Part shown: piece after piece, positions 42,614 to 53,641 of the stretch | Position numbering within the stretch: the first letter of the stretch is position 1 | How the letters are laid out: every line of letters starts with the position of its first letter | Notes under the pieces: model-generated | The model's input: only the letters and a program-made list of their open reading frames with translations | What the model was told of the DNA's origin: nothing | Database searches by the model: none | Position numbers and translations under genes: made by a program | Assembly: GCF_022539505.1 (NCBI RefSeq) | Contig: NC_061508.1 | Coordinates: forward strand, 264,436,736-264,500,735 | DNA length: 64,000 nucleotides | Direction of reading: 5' to 3' | Source: Lolium rigidum | Lineage: Eukaryota; Streptophyta; Magnoliopsida; Poales; Poaceae

Positions 42614-43919
42614 TTATCTCCCAAGAAGTTCTTTCTTTATAGCCATTAAGATGGGCTCAAGCAGTTTCGATGATGCACTCGCAAGAAACAAGTATTTGAA
42701 GCAAAAGAGAGCATCAAGAGGCAAATCCAAAACAAGTTTAAGCCTAACATGCTTCCTATGCATAGGAATCTTGTACACAAATAAATTCATGAAGAACAAA
42801 GTGACAAGCATAAGAAGATAAAACAAGTGTAGCTTCAAAATTTTAAGCATATAGAGAGGTGTTTTAGTACCATGCAAATTTCTACTACCATATTTTCCTC
42901 TCTCATAATAATTTTCAGTAGCTTCATGAACAAACTCAACAATATAACTATCACATGCAGCATACTTTTCATGATTTCCAAACACATAATTTTTATCAAG
43001 TTCAAGAATAGTGGAATTAAAACTTTCAAACTTACTTTTATTAATAATATAACAAGGTAGTTGATCAATCTCAATAGATATGGGACTCATAGAATAAATC
43101 AAGAACTCTCCAATCCCATTTTCATTAGTAGTACAATTAATATTATCAAGTAACATAGGACCATCATCTAGAGCTTTATCATAGACATTTGCCAAACAAA
43201 ATTCTTTAGTACCATGCATTTCGACATCAGGCACAAACAAAGCATTATCATAAGATTTATCAAAGTAGCATGGATTGTCATAAATAACAGTAGCATAATT
43301 ATTATCACAAGTTTTACTTATAGGTAGTATTTCAAGAGAATCCACAGGAACATAACATTCAACCTCTTCCGGTAAGCATGGAGGACAATCAAATAGTGTA
43401 AGAGATAAAGAGTTACTCTCATTAGAAGGTTGACATGGGTAGCTACTCCATTCTTCCTCCTTTTGTTCGTCGCTCTCCTCTTCTTTTTCATCCAATGAGC
43501 TTTCAGGTTCATCAATTTCTTCTTCCACCGGTTCCTGCAAATTGTGAGTGCATTCTTGTGCATTAATGTGTCTCTCTTTATAATCAAGGATATAAGGATT
43601 CCTATTGTAGCATTCTATGCAAGAATTAAGGATAGTAGAGACATAATCTTTAAGGTCCTTACAAATAGCACAAGTTTCATAATTCTCAACCATGAAGGAT
43701 TCTATCTCTGGAGGCTCCCATAAATAAGACAAATTGTTCTACCTCTTCGAACCCATAATGAATATAGCTATTCCGATTATAGTTCTTAATTAAAAATTCC
43801 TCACTAAAGCCACATTGAAATTTAAGATGTTTAGTGTCCTGTTGAGAGCAACAGTTTATATCATGGCGTCTAAGCAAGATTCTAGCCATTGTATTCAATT
43901 TTTCTATCATAGCACTCAT
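42614..43919 (-). pseudogene. Element B single gene: protein of unknown function (one frameshift)
   Basis: Minus-strand coding starts at the Met at 43919 (MSAMIEKLNTMARILLRR), shifts frame near 43725, and is then open for about 370 residues to 42614. Visible parts are a basic N-terminus, then LKFQCGFSEEFL and NYNRNSYIHYGFEEVEQFV. After the shift come two CxxC-like pairs (CAICKDLKDYV, SCIECYNRN), a strongly acidic segment (EEEIDEPESSLDEKEEESDE), a Cys/Pro-rich part (CPPCLPEEVECYVP), and a hydrophobic C-terminal region with two likely membrane segments (LHLFYLLMLVTLFFMNLFVY). It has no similarity I can name to gag, protease, RT or integrase. The long, well-kept frame implies past selection. It replaces gag-pol as the only gene of the element. 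The function is unknown. Confidence 0.75.
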
Positions 43920-44233
43920 TATTTTACCAGCTTCTTGATTCTCTATAATTATTATAACATTCTATAAGCTCCAAGTAGGTTGTAGGTTCTTCCATAACAG
44001 CAATTTTTAATTTTTCGATTTTTCAAATTTTTATGGATTTTTGGGTATATGAGGAAAGTAAAACAAAACTGAAATAAACTAGACAAAAGTAAACTAAGCA
44101 AACTAATACTAGACAGAAATAAACTAAGCACAAATAAACTAGACAAAAGTAAACTAAGCAAAACAAAATAAAATAAAACAGAGAGAGATGTAGAGTGTAC
44201 TCCCCAGGTGAACTTATGAGTAGAGCTATGCCT

Positions 44234-44250
44234 CCCCGGCGACGGCGCCA
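44234..44250 (-). promoter_or_regulatory. Primer-binding site of element B
   Basis: On the minus strand this reads TGGCGCCGTCGCCGGGG, 11 nt from the LTR edge at 44262. This class of tRNA-primer site is characteristic of Athila-group Gypsy elements and fixes the direction of reverse transcription as minus. Confidence 0.85.
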
Positions 44251-44261
44251 GAAAACAGTCT

Positions 44262-45787
44262 TGATGACCCACAAGTATAGGGGATCGCGATAGTCTTCGA
44301 GGGAAGTAAAACCCAAATTTATTGATTCGACACAAGCGGAGGTAAAGAATACTTATAAGCCTTAACAACTGAGTTGTCAATTCAGCTGCACTGGAAAAGC
44401 ACCGGTAACAGGGGTGATGTGAAAGTAGCAGTAATATGAGAGCAATAGTAACAATAACACAAGCAAGCAGTAATAGCAATATGAGAGCAATGGCACCGGA
44501 AGATAGTTGATACTACTTCCAATGACATGTAGAACAGGTATATGATGATGAAAGATGGACCGGGGTTCCCAGCTATCTACACTAGTGGCAACTCTCCAAT
44601 AACAAGTGTTGGGTGAACAAATTACGATCGGGCAATTGATAGGATTGAAATAGCATTAAGACAGAATATCAAGATCATTAATCATGTAGGCATGTTTTCC
44701 ATATATAGTCATACGTGCTCGTAGTGAGAAACTTGTACAACATCTTTTGTCCTACCAGCCGGTGGCAGCCGGGCCTCAAGGGAAACTACTGGATATTAAG
44801 GTACTCCTTTTAATAGAGTACCGGAGCAAAGCATTAACACTTGGTGAAAACATGTGATCCTCACATCACTACCATCCCCTCCGGTTGTCCCGATTTCGTC
44901 ACTTCGGGGCCATTGGTTCCGGACAGCGACATGTGCATACAACTTGTAGATACAATCTAAGCAATAAGTATAGAGCTCAAATCTAAGATCATGCCACTCG
45001 GGCCCTAGTGACAAGCATTAAACACAACAAGATTGCAGCAACAATAACTTCATAAACTTTGTAGATAGACAATCATAACGTAACAATCCATCGGATCCCG
45101 ACAAACACAACACCGATTACATCAGATGAATCTCAATCATGTAAGGCAGCTCATGAGATCATTGTATTGAAGTACATAGTGGAGAGAATACCAACTAGCT
45201 ACAGCCTAGAACCCGTAGTCCATGGGGGAACTACTCACGGAGCATGATGGAGGCGGTGGCGTTGATGGAGATGGCTTCCGGGGCACTTCCCCGTCCCGGC
45301 AGGGTGCCGGAACGAGACTTCGTCCCCCGAATTGGAGTTTCGCGATGGCGGCGGCGCCCTGGAGTCTTTCTCGGAGTTTTGTCAAGTGGTACCGTGTTTT
45401 TAGGTCGAAAGGGATTTTATAGGCGAAGAGGCGGCGCAGGGGGCACTGGGGCGCCTCACCCTAGGCCGGCGCGGCCGTGGTCCGGCCCGCGCCGCCTTAT
45501 GGTGTGGTGGCCCCCCGGCCCCTCTCCGACTCTTCTTCGGTGTTCGGAGCCTTCCGGGAAAAATAGGATGTTTGGTCTTCGTTTCGTCGAATTCCGAGAA
45601 TATTGCCCGAACAGCCTTTCTCGGAACCAAAAACAGCAGAAAACGAGAACCGGCACCGGGGCATCTTGTTAATAGGTTAGTTCCGGAAAACGCATAAAAT
45701 CATCATAAAGTGCAAGCAAAACATGTAAGTATTGTCATAAAACAAGCATGGAACATCAGAAATTATGGATACGTTGGAGACGTATCA
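44262..45787 (-). repeat. Element B 5' LTR
   Basis: 1,526 bp, the partner of 38690-40221. A TATAAAAT box on the minus strand (45421-45414) would start transcription of B toward lower coordinates. It ends in GTATCA at 45787. Confidence 0.93.
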
Positions 45788-45792
45788 GTGGT

Positions 45793-46372
45793 GATGATGA
45801 TGAAGATGATGGTGATGATGATGGAGATGATGTCCAGCTCGATGACGGTGACGATGGCGTCGATTTCCCCCTCCGGGAGGGAATTTCCCCGGCAGATTTC
45901 AGCATGCCGGAGAGCTCTTTTCTCTCTGGTGTTTTCCGCCCCGCAGAGGCAGCTGTGACTCTTCGCGATTATCCCCTAGAGCTTAGGTTTTCGGGACGAA
46001 GAAGTACGCGAAGGAGAGGAGGCCAAAGGGGGCTGTGGGCCCCTCCCCACAAGGCGGCGTGGCCAGGCCTGGGCCCGCACCGGCCTATGGGGGGGCCCAT
46101 GGCGGCCCTCCTCGGCTCCTCCTTTTGGCTATCTCCGTCTTCTGGAAAAATGGGATTTTCAGTATAATTCCCGTCAGTTGTTGATCTTCCGAAATATTGC
46201 ATTCTGACGGTGCTTTTTCCAGCAGAATCCTGACTCCGGTGCGCGTTCCTCCAATAATCACGAAACATGCAAAATAGATGAAATAACATAAGTATCACCT
46301 CTAAATATGAAAAGATATCAATGAATAACAGTAAATTATGATATAAAATAGTGATGCAAAATGGACGTATCA
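45793..46372 (-). repeat. Element A 3' LTR, proximal part
   Basis: Continuation of the A LTR after the B insertion. It holds a GATGATGATG-rich start, the GC-rich middle and the end ATGGACGTATCA at 46372. The stop-free stretches in the GC-rich part are not genes. Confidence 0.85.
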
Positions 46373-48167
46373 ACTCCCCCCAAGCTTAGACTTCGCTTGT
46401 CCCCAAGCGAAACTGAGCTCGATAAACAAGACCACATGTTTATGGAGTGAAGAGTCGATAAATAAAATACGGACAAGAAGCATCATATTAATTCACACAA
46501 GACATTCTAGTAAACAACTTCCTCATATGATTCAACTTGAAACAAGTAAAAGGAAATCACAAATAAAGGTGCATAGGAAATCATAATTGGTGATGGCAAA
46601 CTTCATTCTTGGTCAGAGAACAGTTAACAGATTATACTTATCTATTGAGCAGCGCTCTTATATTAAAGCTTATAACAAAACTTGCATGCTCAATCATAAT
46701 AATTTCCTCAATATCATTGATAACCTTCAAAGCTATATTCATTCAGATAAAACTTGTGCTAAACAAGGAAGAATAAAAGGTATGATTAAGTAGATCACAA
46801 TATAGATGGTTGGATCACAACAACTCAATTGCTTGCTTAAGATGGAGGGAAATAGGTTTACTGACTCAACATGAAAGTAAAAGAAGGGCCCTTCGCAGAG
46901 GGAAGCAGGGATTAAATCATGTGCTAGAGCTTTTTAAGTTTTGAAATCATATAGAGAGCATAAAAGTAAAGTTTTGAGAGGTGTTTGTTGTTGTCAACGA
47001 ATGGTAGTGGGTACTCTAACCCCTTGCCAAACAGACTTCCAAAGAGCGGCTCCCATGAAGGACGTTATCTCTACCAAGCAAGGTAGGTCATCCCTCTTCT
47101 CTTTTTTTACACATGTACTTTAGTTTATTTAAGGATGACACTCCTCCCAACCTTTGCTTTCTCAAGCCATGGCTAACCGAATCATCGGGTGCCTTCCAAC
47201 ATTTCACATACCATGGAGGAGTGTCTATTGCAAAATTAAGTTGCTTATCGATGAATCAGGGCAAAACATGTGAAGAGAGTTATTAATGAAAGTTGATTAA
47301 TTGGGGCTGGGAACCCCGTTGCCAGCTCTTTTGCAAAATTATAGGATAAGTGGATGAAGCCACTAGTCCATTAGTGAAAGTTGCTCAACAAGATTGAAAG
47401 ATAAAACACCACATACTTCCTCATGAGCTATAAAACATTGACACAAATAAGAGGTAATAACTTTTGAATTGTTTAAAGGTAGCACATGAAGTATTTACTT
47501 GGAATGGCAGGGAAATACCACAAAGTAGGTAGTTATGGTGGACACCGATAGCATAGGTTTGGTTTAAGGGTCTGGATGCACGAGAAGTATTCCCTCTCAG
47601 TACGGGCTTTTGGCTAGCAAAGTTGATTAGCAAGCATAAGAGTTGAGGGAAACAAACAAATATACATGTGATAGAAACAATCATGCATCTTACTTGTAAG
47701 CACAAACAATTTTAGCTTCAGAATACTAAGCTAGGAACTATAACAAGAAAGATAATAACATATCTACATGTATTTCCTCTTTTCTACTTAAACTCAAAGT
47801 GTTGTTGCTATTGACCAATGCTAAGTTTGCCAAAACCAAATAGATTTACTCAATGCTCCCAAAGTGATACCAATACTAACGACAAGAACAATCATATAAT
47901 AGAGATTGCAAACTAAAATAAGATGTGCAATATGTAAATGATAAAACTTCTCATTAATATTCCATAACGATAACTCACACCAAGGGATACATAGATAACC
48001 AACTAACGAGAGATACTTCCATACCGCAACACATCTTATATGATAACTTCCCTACTCATGATATGACACTACTTGATAATAAAAAGGTAAAAGATAGTGA
48101 TGATGTGATATCGCGGCACTCTCCCAAGCTTGGAACAAACCAAGGAGGTGCCAATACCGATGATGAA
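46373..48167 (-). other. Element A internal 3' region, non-coding
   Basis: Begins with the polypurine tract (ACTCCCCCCAAGCTTAG on the + strand) and continues as AT-rich sequence similar to the internal part of B. No gene is supported here. Confidence 0.75.
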
Positions 48168-48667
48168 TTACTCCTTCGGCGGTGATAGTGGTGGCCCGTT
48201 CCTGCGATTCTTAAAGATCTCCTTCAGCTTCAGCTTCTCGGCTTAGCGGTTCTGCACTAAGACTCGAAGAGATTCATTGTTATTCAAAGATGGCGGTGGT
48301 GGCCTTGTGATGGGAATTGAGTGATATTCCAAGCATTCCGCGAAGTCGGTTGTTCTCCTCCCGAAGTATCTCCACTTCCCTTCTCAGCAGCACGGTATTG
48401 ATCACAAAACTCATCGGTAACCCGTAGTGCTTCCTCCACAGCAGAAAAGAGCCGAGGCTAAGAGCAGGCGGTAGAGGTCCCTGCAAGTTATGAGAAAAAG
48501 AACGTCCCAGTGTTAACCGATCCCACCAAGATTGGCTTACTCCCCACAGTTTGCCGCCTTCTTTTTGTTGATGACATCCCCTTCACTTCCTCCTTGAATT
48601 CTCTTTTCAACTCGGGATTCTGAATATCTTCCTCCAAAGGCTCCTTGTCCTTGTTGTTGGAGGCCAT
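48168..48667 (-). pseudogene. Element A accessory gene between integrase and 3' LTR, leucine-zipper-like (broken)
   Basis: A minus-strand gene starts at ATG 48667 (MASNNKDKEPLEEDIQNPEL) with a charged N-terminus ending in KRRRQ. A probable intron (GTAAGC donor near 48539, TTGCAG acceptor near 48484) precedes a second exon. That exon carries a heptad-like coiled coil (LLRREVEILREENNRLRGML) and, after a frame change, a Pro/Asn/Lys-rich end stopping at the TAA at 48168. At least two frame changes and one stop are present. It occupies the position of the env-like gene of Athila elements but lacks signal peptide and membrane segments, so it is a different accessory protein. The function is unknown. 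Confidence 0.6.
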
Positions 48668-48759
48668 GATGCTTCTAGATCAAAAACAGATCCTGGCAGA
48701 AACAGCTCGAAACAAAACGCGACGAGAAAACGATATACGGACCTCCAGGGGTCCGGGGG

Positions 48760-48767
48760 ATTATATA
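48760..48767 (-). promoter_or_regulatory. Possible internal TATA box for the accessory gene
   Basis: TATATAAT on the minus strand at 48767-48760 lies 93 bp upstream of the ATG at 48667, within the element and far from the LTR. The spacing fits an independent transcript for the accessory gene. It is a prediction from motif and distance only. Confidence 0.45.
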
Positions 48768-48844
48768 GCAGAAATTTTCACGACAGAAGGAAAGTACCAG
48801 GTCGAACCAGAGTCGGAGAGGGGCAGCGAGGGGATCTCCTCATA

Positions 48845-48925
48845 GGGCGGCGCGGCCAAGCTGGGGCCCGCGCCGGCCTATGGGGGCACGCCCTCGCGCG
48901 TCTCCTCCACTCCGTTTCGATCTCG
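48845..48925. other. GC-rich block between integrase and accessory gene
   Basis: A GGGGCCCGCGCCGGCC-rich segment resembles the GC-rich block found in the LTRs of A, B and C (near 39890, 45460, 46060 and 54910). It lies next to the possible internal TATA box. This may be a captured piece of LTR promoter sequence. No gene is present. Confidence 0.45.
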
Positions 48926-49004
48926 TAATTTTTCATATTTTCCAAAAGTAGCAAAAACATTGTTCGGAAAGTTAAACGCGGACTTTTTATTACCGCATCG
49001 TTAC

Positions 49005-50471
49005 CTATTCAAAGTCGAACTCCGCAGAATCGTCAATTTGACCTTTGATGAAAGCTTCCGGAGTTACCACTCGAATAACATCAACATCTTCATTATAAGA
49101 ATCACCGGAGATATAATTCTTGAGTCTTTGTCCATTCACCACTTGTGTGGCATTACCTTGCAGAGAACTAATTTTAATTGCCCCTGAACGATACACCTCA
49201 TCAATGACATATGGTCCTTCCCATTTTGAGAGTAATTTCCCTGCAAAAAATCTGAGACGAGACCGATACAATAGGACTTTATCTCCAACATTAAATTCTC
49301 TTTTGATAATTCTTCTATCATGCCATTTCTTAACTTTCTCTTTAAAGAGTTTAGCATTTTCATATCCTTCACTTCTCCATTCATCTAGAGAACTCAATTG
49401 TAGCAATCGCTTCTTACCGGCAAGTTTAGGATCTTTATTTAGTTCTCTTACAGCCCAGTAAGCTTTGTGCTCTAGTTCTAAAGGTAATTGACAAGCTTTC
49501 CCATAAACCATTTTATACGGTGACATACCCATGGGATTTTTATAAGCAGTTCTATAAGCCCATAGCGCTTCCTTCAATTTAATAGCCCAGTTCTTTCTAG
49601 ATTTATTAACAGTCTTTTGCAAGATAGATTTAATCTCTCTATTTGATAATTCTACTTGCCCACTAGTTTGAGGGTGATAAGCGGAAGCAATTCCATAATT
49701 AATACCATATTTAGCAAGAGTTTTTCTAAAACCACCATGAATAAAATGAGAACCTCCATCAGTCATAAGATATCTAGGAACTCCAAATCTAGGAAAAATA
49801 ATATCTAAAAGCATTCTTAAAGAGGTCTCACCATCAGCACTTTTTGTGGGTATGGCTTCCACCCACTTAGTAACATAATCAACAGCGACAAGTATATGAG
49901 TGTTAACTTCTGAAGAAGGGAAAGGACCCATGAAGTCAAATCCCCAACAATCGAATGGTTCAATAACAAGAGTATAATTCATAGGCATTTCATTGCGTTT
50001 GGAGATATTACCAACCCTGTGACATTCATCACAAGATAAAATAAACTTTCTTGCATCTTTGAAGAGAGTTGGCCAATAGAAACCTAATTGTAGAACCTTT
50101 TGCGCAGTTCTATCTCCGGCGTGATGTCCTCCATAAACACTACCATGACACGTACTCAATATCTCTTGTTGTTCATATTCGGGAACACATCTTCGCAGAA
50201 TACCATCCACTCCTTCTTTATATAAGTGTGGATCATCCCAAAAATAATGCCTCAAGTCATAAAAAAATTTCCTCCTTTGCTGAGCTGAAAAGGTTGGAGG
50301 CAAGTACTTGGAAACAATAAAGTTAGCATAATCGGCATACCAAGGACTATCTCGCGAGCTCACCTTTATTACAGCCAATTGTTCATTTGGAAAACTATCA
50401 TTAACAGGAACAGGATCATAAGTAATATTTTCCAATCTAGACAAATTATCAAGCAACGGGATTATCAGCAC
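49005..50471 (-). pseudogene. Element A pol: integrase segment
   Basis: A 488-residue open frame. It starts in the last residues of the RNase H connection (DNLSRLEN). The zinc-binding H2C2 region shows HGSVYGGHHAGDRT and CDECHR. The catalytic core has DFMGPFPSS (first Asp), MTDGGSHF (second Asp) and SGQVELSNREIK (Glu), so the DDE triad is present. The C-terminal part with LYRSRLRFFAGKLLSKWEGPY is the usual GPY/F-type module. Integrase inserts the cDNA into the genome. It is separated from the RT frame only by a one-base shift near 50450-50470. The domain looks intact, though the polyprotein is not. Confidence 0.93.
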
Positions 50472-51427
50472 CTTTCCTATCTATAATATGTAAATCAAAT
50501 TCTTGCAAAAGAAGCACCCATCTAATAAGCCTTGGCTTAGCATCTTTCTTTGCCATAAGGTATCTAATTGCAGCATGATCAGTATGAATTGTAACTTTTG
50601 AATCAACGATATAAGATCTAAACTTGTCACAAGCAAAGACTACAGCTAATAATTCTTTTTCAGTTGTAGCATAATTTCTTTGAGCAGCATCAAGAGTTTT
50701 GCTAGCATAATGAATAACATTCAATTTTTTATCTACTCGCTGTCCAAGAACAGCGCCTACAGCAAAATCACTAGCATCACACATGATTTCAAAAGGTAAA
50801 TTCCAATCAGGAGGTTCAACTACAGGAGTAGTTATTAAGGCTTTCTTTAGAGTTTCAAAAGCTTTCTTACAATCATCATCAAAAACAAAAGGTACATCTT
50901 TTTGAAGAAGATTAGTAAGAGGCTTTGAAATCTTGGAGAAATCTTTAATAAATCTCCTATAAAACCCAGCATGACCAAGAACACTACGAATACCTTTAAC
51001 ATCCCTAGGATAGGGCATCTTCTCAATTGCATCAACTTTAGCTCTATCAACTTCAATACCTCTCTCAGAAATTTTATGTCCCAATACAATTCCTTCATTA
51101 ACCATAAAGTGGCAATTCTCCCAATTAAGAACAAGGTTAGTTTCTTCACATCTCTGCAATACTTTATCAAGGTTTCGCAAGCAATTATCAAAAGAATTCC
51201 CATAGACAGAAAAATCATCCATGAATACCTCTAAAATATTCTCACAAAAGCCATGAAAAATAGCAGACATGCATCTTTGAAAAGTAGCAGGAGCATTACA
51301 TAAACCAAAAGGCATACGCCTATAAGCATTAAGTTCCATAGGGACAAGTGAAAGTGGTTTTTTCTTGATCTTTAGTTTTAACATCAATTTGTGAAAACCC
51401 AGAATAACCATCAAGAAAGCAAAAAAT
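50449..51427 (-). pseudogene. Element A pol: reverse transcriptase C-part and RNase H
   Basis: Contains [19 protein letters not shown] and the catalytic FMDDFSVYG (the YxDD box as FMDD). RNase H follows, with [26 protein letters not shown] and [11 protein letters not shown], which hold its acidic active-site residues. Frame breaks near 51428 (six T in a row) and near 51335 (an extra A) separate it from the upstream RT part. Both are single-base changes in short homopolymers. The domain otherwise has normal length. It copies element RNA into DNA and removes the template. Confidence 0.93.
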
Positions 51428-53054
51428 GAGTATTTTTAGACAACCTTTCTAACATTTGATCAATAAAAGGAAAAGGGTAATGATCTTTCTTAGTAACCTT
51501 ATTAACTTTTCGATAATCAATGCACATTCTATACCCTGCAACTACTCTTTGAGGGATGAGCTCATCATTATCATTAGGCACAACAGTCATTCCTCCTTTC
51601 TTAGGAACACAATGCACAGGACTAACCCATCTACTATCAGCAATAGGATATATAATACCAGCTTCAAGAAATTCTAATACCTCATTCCTTACCACATCCT
51701 TCATCTTAGGAATTAGACGACGCTGATGTTCAACAACAGGCTTTGCATCATCTTCCATGTTGATAGCATGTTGGCAAATAGAGGGAGAAATCCCCTTCAA
51801 ATCATCAAGAGTATAGCCAATAGCTCCTCGATGTTTCTTCAATATTTCCAATAACCTTTCTTCCTCAAAATCTGAAAGCTTAGAACTAATAATAACAGGA
51901 TATATTTTCTTATCATCAATATGAGCATACTTAAGATTATCAGGCAATGGCTTTAAATCAAAAATAGGATCTTCCTTTGGTGGTGGTGTTGTACCTAAAT
52001 CTTCAACCGGCAAGTCATGTTTAAGAGTAGGTTGACGAAGGAAAATTTCATCAAGCTCATTTCTTTCTTCCCTAAAGACTTCACTCTCACTATCCTCCAA
52101 ATGTTGTTGCAAAGGATTATTAGGAGCAAGAGCAATAGACGCACACTGTTCAACTCTAAAATCATTATTAGGCAAATCAGCTTTATAAGGAGTTTTGGCA
52201 AATTTAGAGAAATTAAACTCATAAGATTCACCGGCAAATTTAGTCACAATTTTTTCCTTCTTGCAATCTATAATAGCTCCACAAGTATTTAGAAAAGGTC
52301 TACCAAAAATAATAGGACAAAACTTACTAGCAGCGGAACCAAGTACTAAAAAGTCAGCAGGATATTTAACCTTACCACATAGAACTTCCACATCTCGAAC
52401 AATACCAATAGGAGAGATAGTTTCTCTATTAGCTAGCCGAATAACCACATCAATATCTTCAAGTTCACAAGAACCAATTTCATGCATGATCTCCGTATAA
52501 AGCTCATAAGGAATGGCGCTTATACTTGCACCAATGTCGCATAAACCATAATAACAATGATCACCAATTCTAACAGAGAGCATAGGAACACTAGCTTTCC
52601 TAGACTTATTAGGATGTGAAACAATGTTAGGAGCATCTTCACAGAAAATAATATGACCATCTTCTACATTTTCAGTCACAAGATCTTTAACTATTGCAAT
52701 AGCAGGTTCAACCTTTATTTGTTCTTCAGGTTCTATAGGTTTCTTTGCACTTTTATTGACCGCACTAGTTATAACAGAGTACTCCTTCATTTTAGCAGGG
52801 AAAGGAGTTTTTTCAATATAAGCTTCAGGAAGAATATGATCAACAGTTTCAATTATAGCACATTTATTTATAGATGGATCAGTTTTATCTTTATAAGGTT
52901 CATGATACTTATCAAAATTCTTCCTAGGCAATTCAAAGTGAGAGGCAAAAGCTTTATAAAAATTTGCAACGACTTGAGAATCAAGACCATAAGTAGCACT
53001 CATATTACGAAATTTATCGAGTATCCATAAAAACTTCAATGCATTTATAATCAT
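51411..53054 (-). pseudogene. Element A pol: aspartic protease and N-terminal reverse transcriptase
   Basis: A 547-residue frame. It begins with the gag-pol linker, then the protease with YGLCDIGASISAIPYELY. The catalytic Asp is kept, but the usual D-(S/L)-G-A is D-I-G-A. The flap-like region ends in CPIIFGRPFLNTCGAIID. A linker with a Pro-rich TTPPPKEDPIFDLKP part leads into RT (HQRRLIPKMKDVVRNEV, GIIYPIADSRWVSPVHCVPK, MCIDYRKVNKVTKKDHYPFP). Its end is truncated by the frameshift near 51428. Order and content are those of Athila/Gypsy pol. Confidence 0.93.
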
Positions 53055-53116
53055 AGTTTATACCCGACTCTCTATCTTTGTCGTTCTCCCATCCTTCGGT
53101 ATTCTCCCGGATCCGA

Positions 53117-53641
53117 TCAAGAAGGTCCCTTTAAAACTCTTCTTTGTTGCGTGTAAATGATCCGGAACAAGAAGTATCCAAGCAAAGTCTTATCTTGAAA
53201 AGACAGTCTTGCATAGAAATTATCAATAATAATATTACCAGGAAGCTCATGAATGGGGCATTTGAGCATTAAAGACTTCAATCTCCCCCATGCTTGGGCA
53301 ATACTCTCTCCATCATGAGGCCAGAAATTATATATGCGGTTCCGATCTTTGTGAATTTCACTTGGAGGATAGAATTTAGAATAAAATAAAGGCACAATGT
53401 CCTCCCGATCAAGAGAATCCCTATTCTTCAGCAATTTATACCAGATGCGCTGCTTTACCATACAGCGATATAGAGAATAGTTTCTTCCTAACTTCATCCA
53501 TAGCAATACCTGCACATTTGAATAACCCGCATAATTCATGTAAAAACAGTAAATGATCTCCAGGATGGACAGTTCCATCCCCTTCATAGCGGTTATCCAC
53601 GACACATTCGATAATTTTCATAGGTATTTTGTATGGAACCT
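53117..53641 (-). pseudogene. Element A gag, 3' part, cut by element C
   Basis: Two minus-strand frames joined by a shift near 53450 carry retrotransposon gag features: GDHLLFLHELCGLFKCAGI and VRKKLFSISLYGKAAH in one, then KNRDSLDREDIVPLFYSKFY, NFWPHDGESIAQAWGRLKSL and CPIHELPGNIIIDNFYARLS in the other. This is the capsid-type helical domain. The beginning of gag lies on the other side of element C, beyond the window. Confidence 0.85.

Larger units (their letters stand above)
38690..45787 (-). mobile_element. Element B: non-autonomous Athila-like LTR retrotransposon
   Basis: 7.1 kb with two LTRs (38690-40221 and 44262-45787) of about 1.53 kb, roughly 97 percent identical by eye. In minus sense they start TGATACGTCTCCAACGTATC. 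A primer-binding site, TGGCGCCGTCGCCGGGG on the minus strand (44250-44234), lies 11 nt inside the right LTR and sets the orientation. It is of the type seen in Athila/Tat elements. The flanks GCGGT (38685-38689) and GTGGT (45788-45792) form a target duplication with one mismatch. There is no gag or pol. The only long frame is an unknown gene (42614-43919). It inserted into the 3' LTR of A, whose two halves continue on either side. Confidence 0.93.
37760..53641 (-). mobile_element. Gypsy element A (Athila-like), minus strand, interrupted by B and C
   Basis: The 3' LTR (minus-sense start TGATACGTCCATTTTGCATC at 46372, end at 37760) is split by element B. Directly inside it a polypurine tract reads GGGGGGAGT on the minus strand (46373-46381). 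Further inside are an accessory gene (48168-48667), integrase, RT/RNase H, protease and gag (49005-53641), in Gypsy order. Element C inserted into gag at 53642, so the rest of gag and the 5' LTR are outside the window. The overall organisation, with a long region between integrase and 3' LTR, fits the Athila lineage. I do not assert a family name. Confidence 0.88.

Noticed and set aside
44023..44316. Leu/Phe/Tyr-rich minus-strand frame suggesting a membrane protein
   Set aside because: It comes from AAACTAAGCAAA-type short repeats in the element B leader and runs across the primer-binding site.
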